Positions 28,704 to 38,846 of a stretch of 57,115 nt of DNA are shown in pieces. The notes beneath the pieces were generated by a model. That model made no database searches. It was not told where the DNA came from and worked only from the letters and a program-made list of their open reading frames with translations. How positions within the stretch are numbered: the first letter of the stretch is position 1; every line of letters begins with the position of its first letter. This DNA is from Candidatus Kaiserbacteria bacterium (lineage in GTDB: Bacteria; Patescibacteriota; Minisyncoccia; Phycocordibacterales; Phycocordibacteraceae). The position numbers and the translations under genes are program-made. Location: the NCBI GenBank assembly GCA_016194455.1, contig JACQBN010000010.1, positions 1 to 57,115 on the forward strand, read 5' to 3'.

Positions 28704-29837
28704 ATGCCTACAAAAACGAAAGTCCTCACCATCCTCGGCACGCGCCCGGAAATCATCCGGCTCTCGGCGGTGATCAAAGAGCTCGACGCTCGAGTCGAGC
28801 ACGTGCTTGTGCATACCGGTCAGAACTACGACTATGAGCTCAACGAAATATTTTTTAAAGATCTTGGACTCCGCAAGCCCGACCACTTCCTCGAGGCGGC
28901 GGGTACAACAGCGATCGAAACGATCGCGAACCTCCTGGTCAAGACTGACGAGATCCTCGAGAAGGAAAAGCCGGACGCCGTACTCGTACTTGGCGACACC
29001 AACAGCGCGCTCGCGATTTATGCGGCGAAGCGCCGGAAGACACCGATTTTCCACATGGAGGCGGGGAACCGCTGCTTTGACGAACGCGTGCCCGAGGAGA
29101 TCAATCGCCGCATCGTCGACCACACGAGCGACATCAACCTTGTCTACTCTGAGCGCGCCCGTGAGTATCTGCTCCGCGAAGGATTTCCGCCCGACCGGAT
29201 CATCAAGACCGGCTCGCCGATGTTCGAGGTGCTCACCGCCCACGCCGATCAGATAAAAAGTTCAGGAGTGATGAAAAAACTTGGGCTCGCCCGCGGCACC
29301 TATTTCGTCGCGAGCTTCCACCGCGAGGAAAATGTCGGCACCGAGCGCGGCGCGCTCCGCATCAAGGAGATTCTCGACCGCCTTGCGGCGACCTATACAC
29401 TCCCGATCATCCTCTCGCTCCATCCGCGCACAAAGAAAGTTTTTGAGGAACGACACATCGTGCTGCCGAAGCTGGTGCAGGCGCAAAAACCGCTCGGCTT
29501 CTTTGACTATGTCGCGCTTGAGACCAACGCCGCCTGCGTGCTCTCGGACAGCGGGACGATCAACGAGGAGTCGTCCATTCTCGGGTTCCCGGCGGTCAAC
29601 GTCCGCGAGGCGCACGAGCGCCCCGAGGCCTCCGACGAAGGTATCACCGTGCTTGCCGGCCTCAACCCCGACCGGGTGCTCGAAGCGGTTGCGCTCGCGA
29701 TTGCCTATGCCAAAGAAGGAAAGAAAGCGCGACTCGTCGCCGACTACTCGATGCCAAATGTGTCGCAGAAGGTCGTACAGACGATTCTCGGCTACGTCGG
29801 CTACGTGAAGCGCCGCATCTGGTTCGAGGGTATCTAA
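28704..29837 (+). CDS. UDP-GlcNAc 2-epimerase (WecB/CapG family)
   Basis: TKVLTILGTRPEIIRLSAVIKEL; VHTGQNYDYELNEIFF; HMEAGNRCFDERVPEEINRRIVDH. Confidence 0.93.
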   Translation: MPTKTKVLTILGTRPEIIRLSAVIKELDARVEHVLVHTGQNYDYELNEIFFKDLGLRKPDHFLEAAGTTAIETIANLLVKTDEILEKEKPDAVLVLGDTNSALAIYAAKRRKTPIFHMEAGNRCFDERVPEEINRRIVDHTSDINLVYSERAREYLLREGFPPDRIIKTGSPMFEVLTAHADQIKSSGVMKKLGLARGTYFVASFHREENVGTERGALRIKEILDRLAATYTLPIILSLHPRTKKVFEERHIVLPKLVQAQKPLGFFDYVALETNAACVLSDSGTINEESSILGFPAVNVREAHERPEASDEGITVLAGLNPDRVLEAVALAIAYAKEGKKARLVADYSMPNVSQKVVQTILGYVGYVKRRIWFEGI

Positions 29838-29840
29838 CGC

Positions 29841-30989
29841 ATGCGTTTGCTCTATATCGCGAACGCGCGTATCCCGACTCCCCGCGCGTACGGGCTCCAG
29901 ATCATGAAGACCTGCGAGGCGCTTCAGGCCGCAGGGGCCGCGGTGGAGCTTGTGCTGCCCTCCCGCAGCGTCCGCATGATCGACGACCCGTTCGCCTACT
30001 ATGGCGTTCGAGCGCGCTTCCCGCTCAGGACGCTCCGGGTGCCCGACCTTGTCAGTTCCGGCCCGCTCGGCTTTTTCATCTCGACACTCTGGTTCGCCGA
30101 GCGCGTGCGGTTCCTGCCCTCTTTCTTCGACGCGGATGTGATGTATTCCCGCGACGCGCTCGTGCTTCTCCAGTATCTGCTGCTCGGACGGACACTTATT
30201 TTTGAAGCCCATGCGTCGCCGTCGTTTGTTTCAACGCTCGTCGCTCGGTGTGCCAGGCGCGTTGTCGTGATTTCACACGGGCTCCGGGACGCGTATGTCT
30301 CCGCTGGTATCATGCCGGGGAAGATCATCGTTGCGCCCGACGCGGTCGATGAACGTCTCTTTGACCTGGTTCAGGACAGGGGGGCGGCGCGGAGCTCGCT
30401 CGGGCTGCCGGTGGACGAGCGGATCGCGCTCTATGCGGGGCATCTCTATTCGCGCAAGGGCGCGGACACGCTCGCGGCGGCGGCGGAGCTCCTGCCCGGG
30501 ACACGCTTTGTTTTTGTCGGCGGGACGAGCGCGGATGTCGCGGCGTTTCAGCATCGATGGAGAAAGTTCTCGAACATCACGATTGTCGGCTCTGTAGCGC
30601 ATGAACAGATCCCGCTCTATCTGCGCGCGGCCGATATCCTTGTGGTGCCGAACTCGGGGCGGGACGAGGATGCCGCGCGCTTCACCTCGCCCATGAAGCT
30701 TTTTGAGTATATAGCCTCTGGCACGCCCGTTCTCGCCTCTGACGTGCCGGCGCTCCGCGAAATTTTGAGTGAAGAAAATGCCACGCTCGTCTCGCCAGAC
30801 GATCCCGCAGCGTTCGCGCGCGGGATCACTGAAATTCTTTCATATCCCGAGGATGCGCACGCACGCGCGGCGCGCGCGCAGGAGCTCGCGCGGCATTATT
30901 CTTGGAAGAACCGCGCGGAACTTATTTTGCAATCGCTTCGCGTCGACGGGTATACCCCTCAAGCAAGACCCCACCAAGCGCGAGGTTGA
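29841..30989 (+). CDS. GT4 glycosyltransferase
   Basis: GLQIMKTCEALQAAGAAVELVLPS; SPMKLFEYIASGTPVLASDVPALREIL. Confidence 0.88.
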   Translation: MRLLYIANARIPTPRAYGLQIMKTCEALQAAGAAVELVLPSRSVRMIDDPFAYYGVRARFPLRTLRVPDLVSSGPLGFFISTLWFAERVRFLPSFFDADVMYSRDALVLLQYLLLGRTLIFEAHASPSFVSTLVARCARRVVVISHGLRDAYVSAGIMPGKIIVAPDAVDERLFDLVQDRGAARSSLGLPVDERIALYAGHLYSRKGADTLAAAAELLPGTRFVFVGGTSADVAAFQHRWRKFSNITIVGSVAHEQIPLYLRAADILVVPNSGRDEDAARFTSPMKLFEYIASGTPVLASDVPALREILSEENATLVSPDDPAAFARGITEILSYPEDAHARAARAQELARHYSWKNRAELILQSLRVDGYTPQARPHQARG

Positions 30990-32211
30990 GGGCGCGGCCG
31001 AAGATGCGCGCGACTACCGCGCCCATAAGGCCGTAGGCGCCGGTGAGAAAAACGAGCGCGGCGATCTGGCAGACGGGCGAGAGGACGTTGTAGATGTAAA
31101 GCTCCCGCTTCGCCTCGCGGGCCTGCAGCAGGGTGATGGGGAGCGCGTTCCCGATCGGGATCAGGGAAAGCGCATATATTTGAGAAAAAAATATCGCCTC
31201 CGTATACGCAGGGAAGAAAATCCGGAAGGCCAGGGGCGCGACCGCGATATAGAGAAACGCAACGAGCACAAGCGCACCCGTGAAGAGCCAGAGCCGGTTC
31301 CAGAAGTTCGCACGCACTTCGTTGAACGGCCGCGCAACGAACTTGGGTAGCGCGAGCACGGAAACGCTATTGAAGACTCCTTTGATCTGCTCCGGGAGCG
31401 CGGTCGCGAAGGCGTAGACGGCGAGCTCGACCGCGCCGAGATAATGAAAAACCACGAGCTTGTCGATCTGCTGCGCGAGCGTGGAGAGAAGATTCATCGC
31501 GCTGAAGTGGGCCCCCAGCTTCCGAACTTCCGGATCGGGGACCCCGCCCGGCCTCCAGAGATTCCAGGCGACAAACGTCAGCAGGATCCCGGTCACGATG
31601 TTGCTGCCCAGATAAGCGGCGAGAAAGCTGATCGGATTCTTCGTCGCGAGCATCGTGGCGAAGAGCGCGAGAGAGGGGACCGCGTACAGCACGAGGCCGA
31701 AGAGGGAATTTGCGCGGAACTCCTTGCGACCCACGAGGAAGGAACCGAAAAGATACGCGGGCTGGAAGAAGGGCCCAAGAAGCGCGATGACCGCGAAGGC
31801 GAGGGCGAGCGCGCCGTTGCCCGCGAGGTAGTAATAGATTCCGACCCCGAGCGCGATGAGCGCAAGGGGGATTCCGCCGAGAAGGCTTGGCAGGAACGAG
31901 GTGCGATAGGCGCCCTCCTTCCCGCGCGCGACCGCTTGCGAGAGCGCGGTGGGCAGTCCGGTAAAAGTGAACGCCGTAAGGACCCAAAAGGCGGAAAGCA
32001 GATAGCGATAGGTGCCGTAGACGTCCTTGGGGACATAGCGCGCGAACGCGATCGCGAGCAAGAAGGAAATCAGCGCTCCGCCGACTTGGTCGAGACCGAG
32101 CCAGAAGCCGCCCGAGGCGAGATAGACCATATCGGTCTTGGTGTACCGCCCAAGAAAGTGTAAGAAACGCTTAGGCGGCCCAGGCAAAGGCGAGGTGGAG
32201 GAGGGAGGCAT
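30922..32211 (-). CDS. polysaccharide flippase (Wzx/MATE-like)
   Basis: Multi-TM with FARYVPKDVYGTYRYLLS. Confidence 0.85.
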   Translation of the reverse strand: MPPSSTSPLPGPPKRFLHFLGRYTKTDMVYLASGGFWLGLDQVGGALISFLLAIAFARYVPKDVYGTYRYLLSAFWVLTAFTFTGLPTALSQAVARGKEGAYRTSFLPSLLGGIPLALIALGVGIYYYLAGNGALALAFAVIALLGPFFQPAYLFGSFLVGRKEFRANSLFGLVLYAVPSLALFATMLATKNPISFLAAYLGSNIVTGILLTFVAWNLWRPGGVPDPEVRKLGAHFSAMNLLSTLAQQIDKLVVFHYLGAVELAVYAFATALPEQIKGVFNSVSVLALPKFVARPFNEVRANFWNRLWLFTGALVLVAFLYIAVAPLAFRIFFPAYTEAIFFSQIYALSLIPIGNALPITLLQAREAKRELYIYNVLSPVCQIAALVFLTGAYGLMGAVVARIFGRALNLALGGVLLEGYTRRREAIAK

Positions 32212-32278
32212 GGAGCGCCTCTATCGTACCATCGCGAGCAGGCTTAGGTTACCGAAGATATGCGTTATAGTGGCCGCT

Positions 32279-34009
32279 ATGAGCAACCAACTCCGCCCCC
32301 TCCTCTGCCAACACTGGGGCGTACTTCTGGTCGCCCTGATTGCAGGATGTCTTACCGCCTTCCCGCAACTCATCAACGAGCACCGGATGAGCGCCGCCTA
32401 CACAGGCGTCCACCCGATCGTGAGTGACGACGAACTCTATTATCTCGCGCGCGCGCACGAAACGCTCGACGGCCACCCGACTCTTGGCAACCCCTATCTC
32501 GCTGAGGACAAGAACCAGCCGGGCGTGCAGTTCTGGATGCCCGACGCCTTCTTCGCGAGCGTGGACCAGGCGCTCTTCGGAAATGTGCGCACGGGAGCGC
32601 TCGTCTGGGATTTCCTCTTGCCCTTCGGAATCGTGCTCGGCGCCTACGCGGTCTTCTATCTGCTCACCGCGGACGTACTGCTCGCGCTCGCAGGAACGAT
32701 ATTTCTCGAGCCCGGACGCTTTTTTCTTGAATATAATCGCACACCGAATCCCCAGCTCTTCTTCGTGCTCCTGCTCTCACTGCTTGCGCTGCTGCTCTAT
32801 TTTCGCACGAAGCGCACGCGCTACGCGCTTTTTGCCGCGCTTGCCGGCGGCTCGCTCTTCTACATCTATCCCTTCTATTGGACCTACTGGGTGGTGCTCG
32901 TGGGACTCGGCATCATGCTCACCTTCCTCTTCCTCCGCGAGAGCGGGGCATGGCAGAAGCTCGGACTCATCTTCCTCGGCGCGTGCGCGATCGGCGTGCC
33001 CTATTTCATCAGCGCGTATCGGGCGGCGCATCTGCCGTACTACCATGAATCGCTGGTGCGCATCGGGGTCATCGAGACGCATTTCCCCTCGGGCATCGCC
33101 GCGGTCTCGGTTGCAGGGGCAACACTGCTTCTCGTCCTCTGGTGCTGGTGGAAACGCTTCGTCCCGCGCACGCCCGAGACCGCGCTTATCGCCGCCGCAA
33201 CTCTTGCGGGAGGCATTGTGATGAATCAGCATCTCATCACCGGCATGAACTTCCAGTTCATCATCCACTACACAATGCCCTCCGTGGTGATGAGTGTCTT
33301 CGCGCTTGCCGCCTGCGCCGCGGGGCTGCTTACGCGCTCAAGAGAGTCCTACCGCGTTCCGCTTCGCGTCCTGGTCCTCTGTATTTTTGTTCTCTATGCC
33401 CTTATCCACACGACTCCGTTTGTGAGAGCGATTGCGACGCCCTCCGCGCGCGATCTCGCTGCCGAGCGCTACGGACCCGTTCTCGCCTGGCTTGATGCGC
33501 ACACCGTGACCGACGCCGTCGTCTACGCCGACGACGCACTCGCTCCCTACATCCCAGCCTACACACGCGACAACGTTTATTTTTCTCCGTGGGCGTATCT
33601 TTCCTATCTGCCGCAGGCGGAGGTTAATACGCGCTTCCTCGGCGCACACTACTTCGAGCGACCATTTACCCGCGAGAGCGTCACTTCCCGCGAGCTCGAC
33701 GTCTTCGGCGCCTACTATGTGGGCCGCTCTCAGCACGCGGCGACCGCGAACAAGGCCCGGCGGCTCCTCGGGCTCCCCGTTATTCTTGAACCGCGGTATC
33801 CGGAGGAGGAGGTGAATGCACTTGTCGCGCGTGAGGCGATGCTCCAGCGGGGGAGCTGGCAGAACGCACTCGCCGGCTATCGGGTTGACTACCTCGCCTG
33901 GGATACCGTCGCCGATCCTGGCTGGAATATCGGAGCCGTACCGGGGCTCACGAAGGTCTATGCCGCAAACGGCATTCTGGTGTATGCTGTGGCCGCTCGA
34001 AAACCATGA
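32279..34009 (+). CDS. multi-TM glycosyltransferase-like membrane protein
   Basis: About 10 hydrophobic segments with large C-terminal domain; start set by TATAGT 7 nt upstream. Confidence 0.7.
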   Translation: MSNQLRPLLCQHWGVLLVALIAGCLTAFPQLINEHRMSAAYTGVHPIVSDDELYYLARAHETLDGHPTLGNPYLAEDKNQPGVQFWMPDAFFASVDQALFGNVRTGALVWDFLLPFGIVLGAYAVFYLLTADVLLALAGTIFLEPGRFFLEYNRTPNPQLFFVLLLSLLALLLYFRTKRTRYALFAALAGGSLFYIYPFYWTYWVVLVGLGIMLTFLFLRESGAWQKLGLIFLGACAIGVPYFISAYRAAHLPYYHESLVRIGVIETHFPSGIAAVSVAGATLLLVLWCWWKRFVPRTPETALIAAATLAGGIVMNQHLITGMNFQFIIHYTMPSVVMSVFALAACAAGLLTRSRESYRVPLRVLVLCIFVLYALIHTTPFVRAIATPSARDLAAERYGPVLAWLDAHTVTDAVVYADDALAPYIPAYTRDNVYFSPWAYLSYLPQAEVNTRFLGAHYFERPFTRESVTSRELDVFGAYYVGRSQHAATANKARRLLGLPVILEPRYPEEEVNALVAREAMLQRGSWQNALAGYRVDYLAWDTVADPGWNIGAVPGLTKVYAANGILVYAVAARKP

Positions 34010-34953
34010 AGATTTCCGTTGTCACGCCGGTCTACAACGAAGCGAAAAGCCTCCCTCGCCTCGTCGAGGAGGTTACCGCAGCGCTCACGCCGCTCGGCGA
34101 GTACGAGATTCTCCTCGTTGACGACGGCTCGAAAGATGACACCTATGACACACTCGAACGGATTGCGAAGAAGGATAAGCGTCTGAAAGTCCTGTCGCTG
34201 CGCGCCAATCGCGGCCAGACTGCAGCCCTGATGGCGGGCATCGACCACGCCAGGGGCGATGTTGTCGTCACGATCGACAGCGATCTCGAGAACGATCCTG
34301 CCGACATCCCGCGCCTCGTCAAGAAACTGGAGGAAAGCGGAGCGGACATCGTCTCGGGCTGGCGCAAGGATCGCTGGCAGGACCATTTCTTCACCCGGCG
34401 CCTGCCCTCCGCGATCGCGAACCGGCTCATCTCGCGCATCAGCAAACTCTCCCTCCATGACCACGGCTGCACCTTGAAGGCGTATCGACGCGGGGTGCTC
34501 GAGGACGTCGCGCTCTACGGCGACATGCACCGCTTCATCGCGGCGTATCTCTCCTGGCGCGGCGCGCGGGTCGTCGAGCTGCCGGTCGCGCACCGCCCGC
34601 GGCTGTACGGACGCTCGAACTACGGCATCGGACGCACCTTGCGCGTCCTGCTGGATCTTGTGGTCATCAAGTTTTTTAATACCTATCTCAACCGGCCCAT
34701 CCACTTCTTCGGCGGACTCGGCCTCGTCTCGCTCGCGCTCGGCTTTCTGGCCGGGGCCGCGGCGATCGTGCTCCGCCTCCTCAACATCCGGCATTTCGTA
34801 GAGACACCGCTCCCGACACTCTCCGCGCTTTTCATCATCGTTGGCGTTGAACTCGTGCTGATGGGCGTCCTGGCGGAGATGCTCACCCGCATCTACTACG
34901 AGACGCGCGGCAAGCGCACCTACACGCTGAAGAAGACGCTCAACCTCCCCTAA
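34006..34953 (+). CDS. GT2 glycosyltransferase (DPM1/GtrB-like)
   Basis: ISVVTPVYNEAKSLPRLVEEVTAAL; LLVDDGSKDDTYD; C-terminal TM pair. Confidence 0.9.
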   Translation: MKISVVTPVYNEAKSLPRLVEEVTAALTPLGEYEILLVDDGSKDDTYDTLERIAKKDKRLKVLSLRANRGQTAALMAGIDHARGDVVVTIDSDLENDPADIPRLVKKLEESGADIVSGWRKDRWQDHFFTRRLPSAIANRLISRISKLSLHDHGCTLKAYRRGVLEDVALYGDMHRFIAAYLSWRGARVVELPVAHRPRLYGRSNYGIGRTLRVLLDLVVIKFFNTYLNRPIHFFGGLGLVSLALGFLAGAAAIVLRLLNIRHFVETPLPTLSALFIIVGVELVLMGVLAEMLTRIYYETRGKRTYTLKKTLNLP

Positions 34954-34955
34954 CT

Positions 34956-36830
34956 ATGTGCGGGATCGCCGGATTCGTCGGGAGAGGGGCGGAGCGCGAC
35001 GCGAAGCGAATGATCGCGGCTGTGCACCACCGCGGGCCCGATGATACCGGCATCTACGCCGCGCCGGGCATCGGGCTCGCCCACGCGCGGCTCTCGATCA
35101 TTGATCTCTCACCGGCGGGCCATCAGCCGATGTGGAACAAAGCGAAGACAGCCGCGATTATCCTCAACGGCGAGATTTATAATTTTGAAGAACTGCGCGC
35201 CTCTGAAGTCCCTCGGTATCCCTACGCCGGCCACTCCGACACGGAGGTCATCCTCGCGCTCTACGAGAAGTACGGCGCACGCTGCTTCTCGATGTTGGGC
35301 GGCATGTTCGCGCTCGCACTCTGGGATGCAGAGCGGGAGACGCTGTTTTTGGTCCGCGACCGAACGGGGAAGAAACCGCTCTACTGGGGATGCTTCGGCG
35401 ACACGCTCCTCTTCGGTTCTGAGCCCAAAGCGCTCTTCGCCCATCCTGCCGCAAAGAAAGAAATGGATCTACTTGCGCTCAATCAGTATCTCGCGCTCGA
35501 CTATGTCCCGACCCCGCTCTCGATCTGGAAGGGAATAGAGAAACTGCCTCCCGCAACGGTACTCACCTACGCCCGCGGGGAGATCACAATGGGTGTGTTC
35601 TGGCACCCGGACTTCTCCGAGTTCTTGATGCCGTTCCCGGAGACCCTTGCCCGGCTCGACACAGAACTCGCGCGCGCCGCTGCCGAGCGTCTCGTCTCGG
35701 ACGTCCCGCTTGGCGTCCTGCTCTCGGGCGGGCTCGATAGCAGCACAGTCGCGTTCTACGCGCAGAAGGCGGCGCACGAGCCGTTGCACACGTTCTCGAT
35801 CGGATTCGACGAGCCGAGCTTCGACGAGTCCCGCTACGCCCTCCTCGTCGCGAGGCATCTCGGCACTCAGCATCACCACCGAGTCGTCACCGCACAAGAT
35901 TCGCTTCGGGCGCTGCCGGACATCATCGCGCTCATGGACGAGCCCCTGGCGGACGCCTCCATCGTCCCGACAAATCTTCTATCCCGATTCGCGAAGGAGA
36001 GTGTCACGGCGGCGCTCGGCGGCGACGGCGGCGACGAGCTCTTCGCGGGTTACCCGACCTTCCTGGCCGACCGCTACGCCGCGCTTGCCCGCGCGCTGCC
36101 GCTCGCGCTCCCCGCGCTCAACCTCGTTATGCAGCACGCGCCGCCCCGAGAGCGCTACATGAGTTTTGAATTCAAACTGCGCCAGTTCCTCAAAGGCGCG
36201 GGCGAATCCGACCCAGTTGAACGTCATATGCGCTGGCTCGGCGCGTTCTCGGAGGGAGAGCGCAAGGAATTGCTCTCGTCTGACGCATGGCATGCGGTAG
36301 AGCACGATGACGTCTACCAGGCCGCCCGGGACGCGTTTTTGCAATCAACCAGCACCGACCCCCGCACGCGCCTCCTCTTTATGTATGAGCGAAGTTATCT
36401 CATGGATGAAGTTTTGGTGAAGGTTGATCGCGCGAGCATGGCGCACGCGCTTGAAGTGCGCGCGCCCTTCCTCGATTATAAACTCGTCGAGTTCGTGAAC
36501 CGCCTGCCGTATTCCTATAAGCTCCACGGCTTCACGACGAAATATATGTTGAAGCGCCTCATGCGCGGGAAATTGCCGGAGCTCATTATCAACCGAACGA
36601 AGAAAGGATTTGCGGTTCCGGTCGGTGCATGGATTAATGGCCCGCTGCGCGCCTGGGCGGACGATCTGCTCCTCGGGAGCGGGGGGCGGGCGGGCCTCTT
36701 CAAGCCGGTCTACATCTCAAAACTCCTCAGGGAACACCGCGCGGGAACCCGCGATCATCGCAAAAAACTTTGGAATCTGCTTATGTTCTTCGCGTGGTAC
36801 GATGCACTGCTTCCTCATGGAACTCCATAG
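34956..36830 (+). CDS. asnB: asparagine synthase (glutamine-hydrolysing)
   Basis: MCGIAGFVGRG (Cys2 nucleophile); VPLGVLLSGGLDSSTVAFYAQKA. Confidence 0.93.
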   Translation: MCGIAGFVGRGAERDAKRMIAAVHHRGPDDTGIYAAPGIGLAHARLSIIDLSPAGHQPMWNKAKTAAIILNGEIYNFEELRASEVPRYPYAGHSDTEVILALYEKYGARCFSMLGGMFALALWDAERETLFLVRDRTGKKPLYWGCFGDTLLFGSEPKALFAHPAAKKEMDLLALNQYLALDYVPTPLSIWKGIEKLPPATVLTYARGEITMGVFWHPDFSEFLMPFPETLARLDTELARAAAERLVSDVPLGVLLSGGLDSSTVAFYAQKAAHEPLHTFSIGFDEPSFDESRYALLVARHLGTQHHHRVVTAQDSLRALPDIIALMDEPLADASIVPTNLLSRFAKESVTAALGGDGGDELFAGYPTFLADRYAALARALPLALPALNLVMQHAPPRERYMSFEFKLRQFLKGAGESDPVERHMRWLGAFSEGERKELLSSDAWHAVEHDDVYQAARDAFLQSTSTDPRTRLLFMYERSYLMDEVLVKVDRASMAHALEVRAPFLDYKLVEFVNRLPYSYKLHGFTTKYMLKRLMRGKLPELIINRTKKGFAVPVGAWINGPLRAWADDLLLGSGGRAGLFKPVYISKLLREHRAGTRDHRKKLWNLLMFFAWYDALLPHGTP

Positions 36831-37551
36831 CCACAGCGATATTGCCGCGCTCGAGAAGGATAACTGGTGGTACGTCGTCCGCCGGCAGCTTCTGCTCAAC
36901 CTGCTTGCAAAGTATGCGCGAGCGTCCGCGGGCGGGGTCGCGCTTGATCTCGGGTGCGGGGTGGGCGCCAACTACGACGTGCTCGCTCCCTACGCAGCGC
37001 GCGTCATCGGCGTCGACATCGCCCCCGAGGCGCTCGCGTATGCGCGTGCGCGCGGCTATGCAGAGGCGCTCCAGGCGAAGGGAGAACATCTGCCGCTTCA
37101 GGATCACTCGGTAACGCTTGCGCTCTGTGCGGATATCCTTGAGCACCTTGACGATACGAAAGCAGTCCCCGAACTCCGCAGGGTGCTTATGCCAGGCGGC
37201 ATCGTCGTCGCGACCGTGCCGGCCTTCCCGAGCCTCTGGAACGAGAACGACGATTACAGCCACCATTTGCGGCGCTACCGCCGCGGCGAGCTCCGGAAGC
37301 TCTTTGCGAAGTCCGGATTCATCCTTCGCGCGAGCGGATACTGGAACGCGCTCCTTTTCGTTCCCGTGTGGATCATGGCGCGCTTCTACCGGCGTCGGCC
37401 CAATCGCCCGCTGCGCAACAATCTCTCGCTCGTGCCGCGCTTCCTCAATGGCGCCTTGACGCGCGCCGCGCTCGTCGAGCAACGGCTCCATCGTTTCCTC
37501 CCGCTGCCTTTTGGCGTCTCCGAAGTGCTCGTTTGCGAAGCCCCGGCGTAG
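36817..37551 (+). CDS. class I SAM methyltransferase
   Basis: GGVALDLGCGVGANYDVL; LALCADILEHLDD. Confidence 0.85.
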   Translation: MELHSHSDIAALEKDNWWYVVRRQLLLNLLAKYARASAGGVALDLGCGVGANYDVLAPYAARVIGVDIAPEALAYARARGYAEALQAKGEHLPLQDHSVTLALCADILEHLDDTKAVPELRRVLMPGGIVVATVPAFPSLWNENDDYSHHLRRYRRGELRKLFAKSGFILRASGYWNALLFVPVWIMARFYRRRPNRPLRNNLSLVPRFLNGALTRAALVEQRLHRFLPLPFGVSEVLVCEAPA

Positions 37552-37581
37552 CGGCCGATTCCCCGTGCTACGATTCGTCCA

Positions 37582-38034
37582 ATGAACCTGCGGGCATTCG
37601 TCGAGAAGCACCGCGCAACTTTTTTCTTTTTAGTTCGCTACGGGATCTCGGGGGCTACTGGCGGACTCATCCAGACCGTCGGGCTCTATATCTGGGTCTC
37701 GCTGTTCGGCTTCCGGGCGACCTATCTCTGGGGCGTCGTCATCGCCTATTGTATTGCGGTCGTCGTGAGTTTCGTCATGCAGAAGTACTGGACCTTCCGC
37801 GATTACGCCGGCCACATGGTTCCGCGGCAACTGTTTTGGTACACAACGACATCACTCGGAAATCTCGGACTCAACGCGCTCATTCTCCACGCCAGCAAGC
37901 AGGTGCTCGAGGGACTCGGCTTCAATTTCTTCCATCTCTGGTATCTCGGTGTCCAGGTGATCGCCGTATTCGTGGTCGCACTCTCGAGCTTCCTCTCGAA
38001 TCGCTATATCACCTTCCGCTCTGTCCCGCTTTAG
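37582..38034 (+). CDS. GtrA family membrane protein
   Basis: RYGISGATGGLIQTVGLYIW...FVMQKYWTFRD...FLSNRYITFRSV. Confidence 0.88.
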   Translation: MNLRAFVEKHRATFFFLVRYGISGATGGLIQTVGLYIWVSLFGFRATYLWGVVIAYCIAVVVSFVMQKYWTFRDYAGHMVPRQLFWYTTTSLGNLGLNALILHASKQVLEGLGFNFFHLWYLGVQVIAVFVVALSSFLSNRYITFRSVPL

Positions 38035-38836
38035 GATTTTCTGGCTTAGTCCCGATGACGCTCCAGCTATAGTCGTGCCGGTGGTAGAGCCGCACATCCT
38101 GGAAGCCCGCATCAGCAACAAGCGCCCGCGCTTCGGCCTCGCGGTAATATTTCGCATACGCGGGATTCAGCTGGTCGTAGATGGTCATATAGCGCGTGAC
38201 GTGCGGGAAGCGCGCGAGCACGTTTCTCATGTAGACATGCATGGGGAGCGGAAGGAAGCGACAGAGAAAAATATAGAGCTCGAGGAAGACATACAGCACC
38301 GCGGTGAGTGCGAGCAGTGCGAAGTGCGGCAGCCGTTTCGTCATTTTCCTCATCGGCTCTGCGAAGGAGAGATACGTCTCGTTGCCCTCGCGGCCGTAGA
38401 CCCAGATGAGGAGCTTCCCGCCCGGCCGTAGCGCCCGATACGCGGCGTGCAGCACCGGCCTCGGGTCGGGAATATGGTGGATCACCCCGATCGAAAACAC
38501 ATACTCAAGGCCGAGATCGGCAGGAAGTTGCTCGCCCGGTATGGGGAGGCACGTGATCTTTCCACTACGCCCCGCCGTGTTCGCCTGTAAGATATCCATC
38601 GCCGCCGAGGGCTCTACCGCCCAGACGTGGCTCGCGCCGGCGTCGAGGAGCATGTTGACGATGCGCCCTGTGCCGCTGCCTATTTCCGCGACTCGCGCGC
38701 CCCGCAGATCCTCGGCGGGCAGCAGCGGACCCATGATGTCTGAAAGAAGCGCCACAGCGCCGTAGAATCCCGGGTTACTGCGGAAGGTCTGCCATTGCTC
38801 GCCGAAGTCCTCTATCGTTTTTTGCGTTTCGTTCAT
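38009..38836 (-). CDS. class I SAM methyltransferase
   Basis: GARVAEIGSGTGRIVNMLLDAG; FSIGVIHHIPDPRPVLHAAYRALRPGGKL. Confidence 0.88.
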   Translation of the reverse strand: MNETQKTIEDFGEQWQTFRSNPGFYGAVALLSDIMGPLLPAEDLRGARVAEIGSGTGRIVNMLLDAGASHVWAVEPSAAMDILQANTAGRSGKITCLPIPGEQLPADLGLEYVFSIGVIHHIPDPRPVLHAAYRALRPGGKLLIWVYGREGNETYLSFAEPMRKMTKRLPHFALLALTAVLYVFLELYIFLCRFLPLPMHVYMRNVLARFPHVTRYMTIYDQLNPAYAKYYREAEARALVADAGFQDVRLYHRHDYSWSVIGTKPENPKAGQSGR

Positions 38837-38846
38837 AGTCCCTCAT

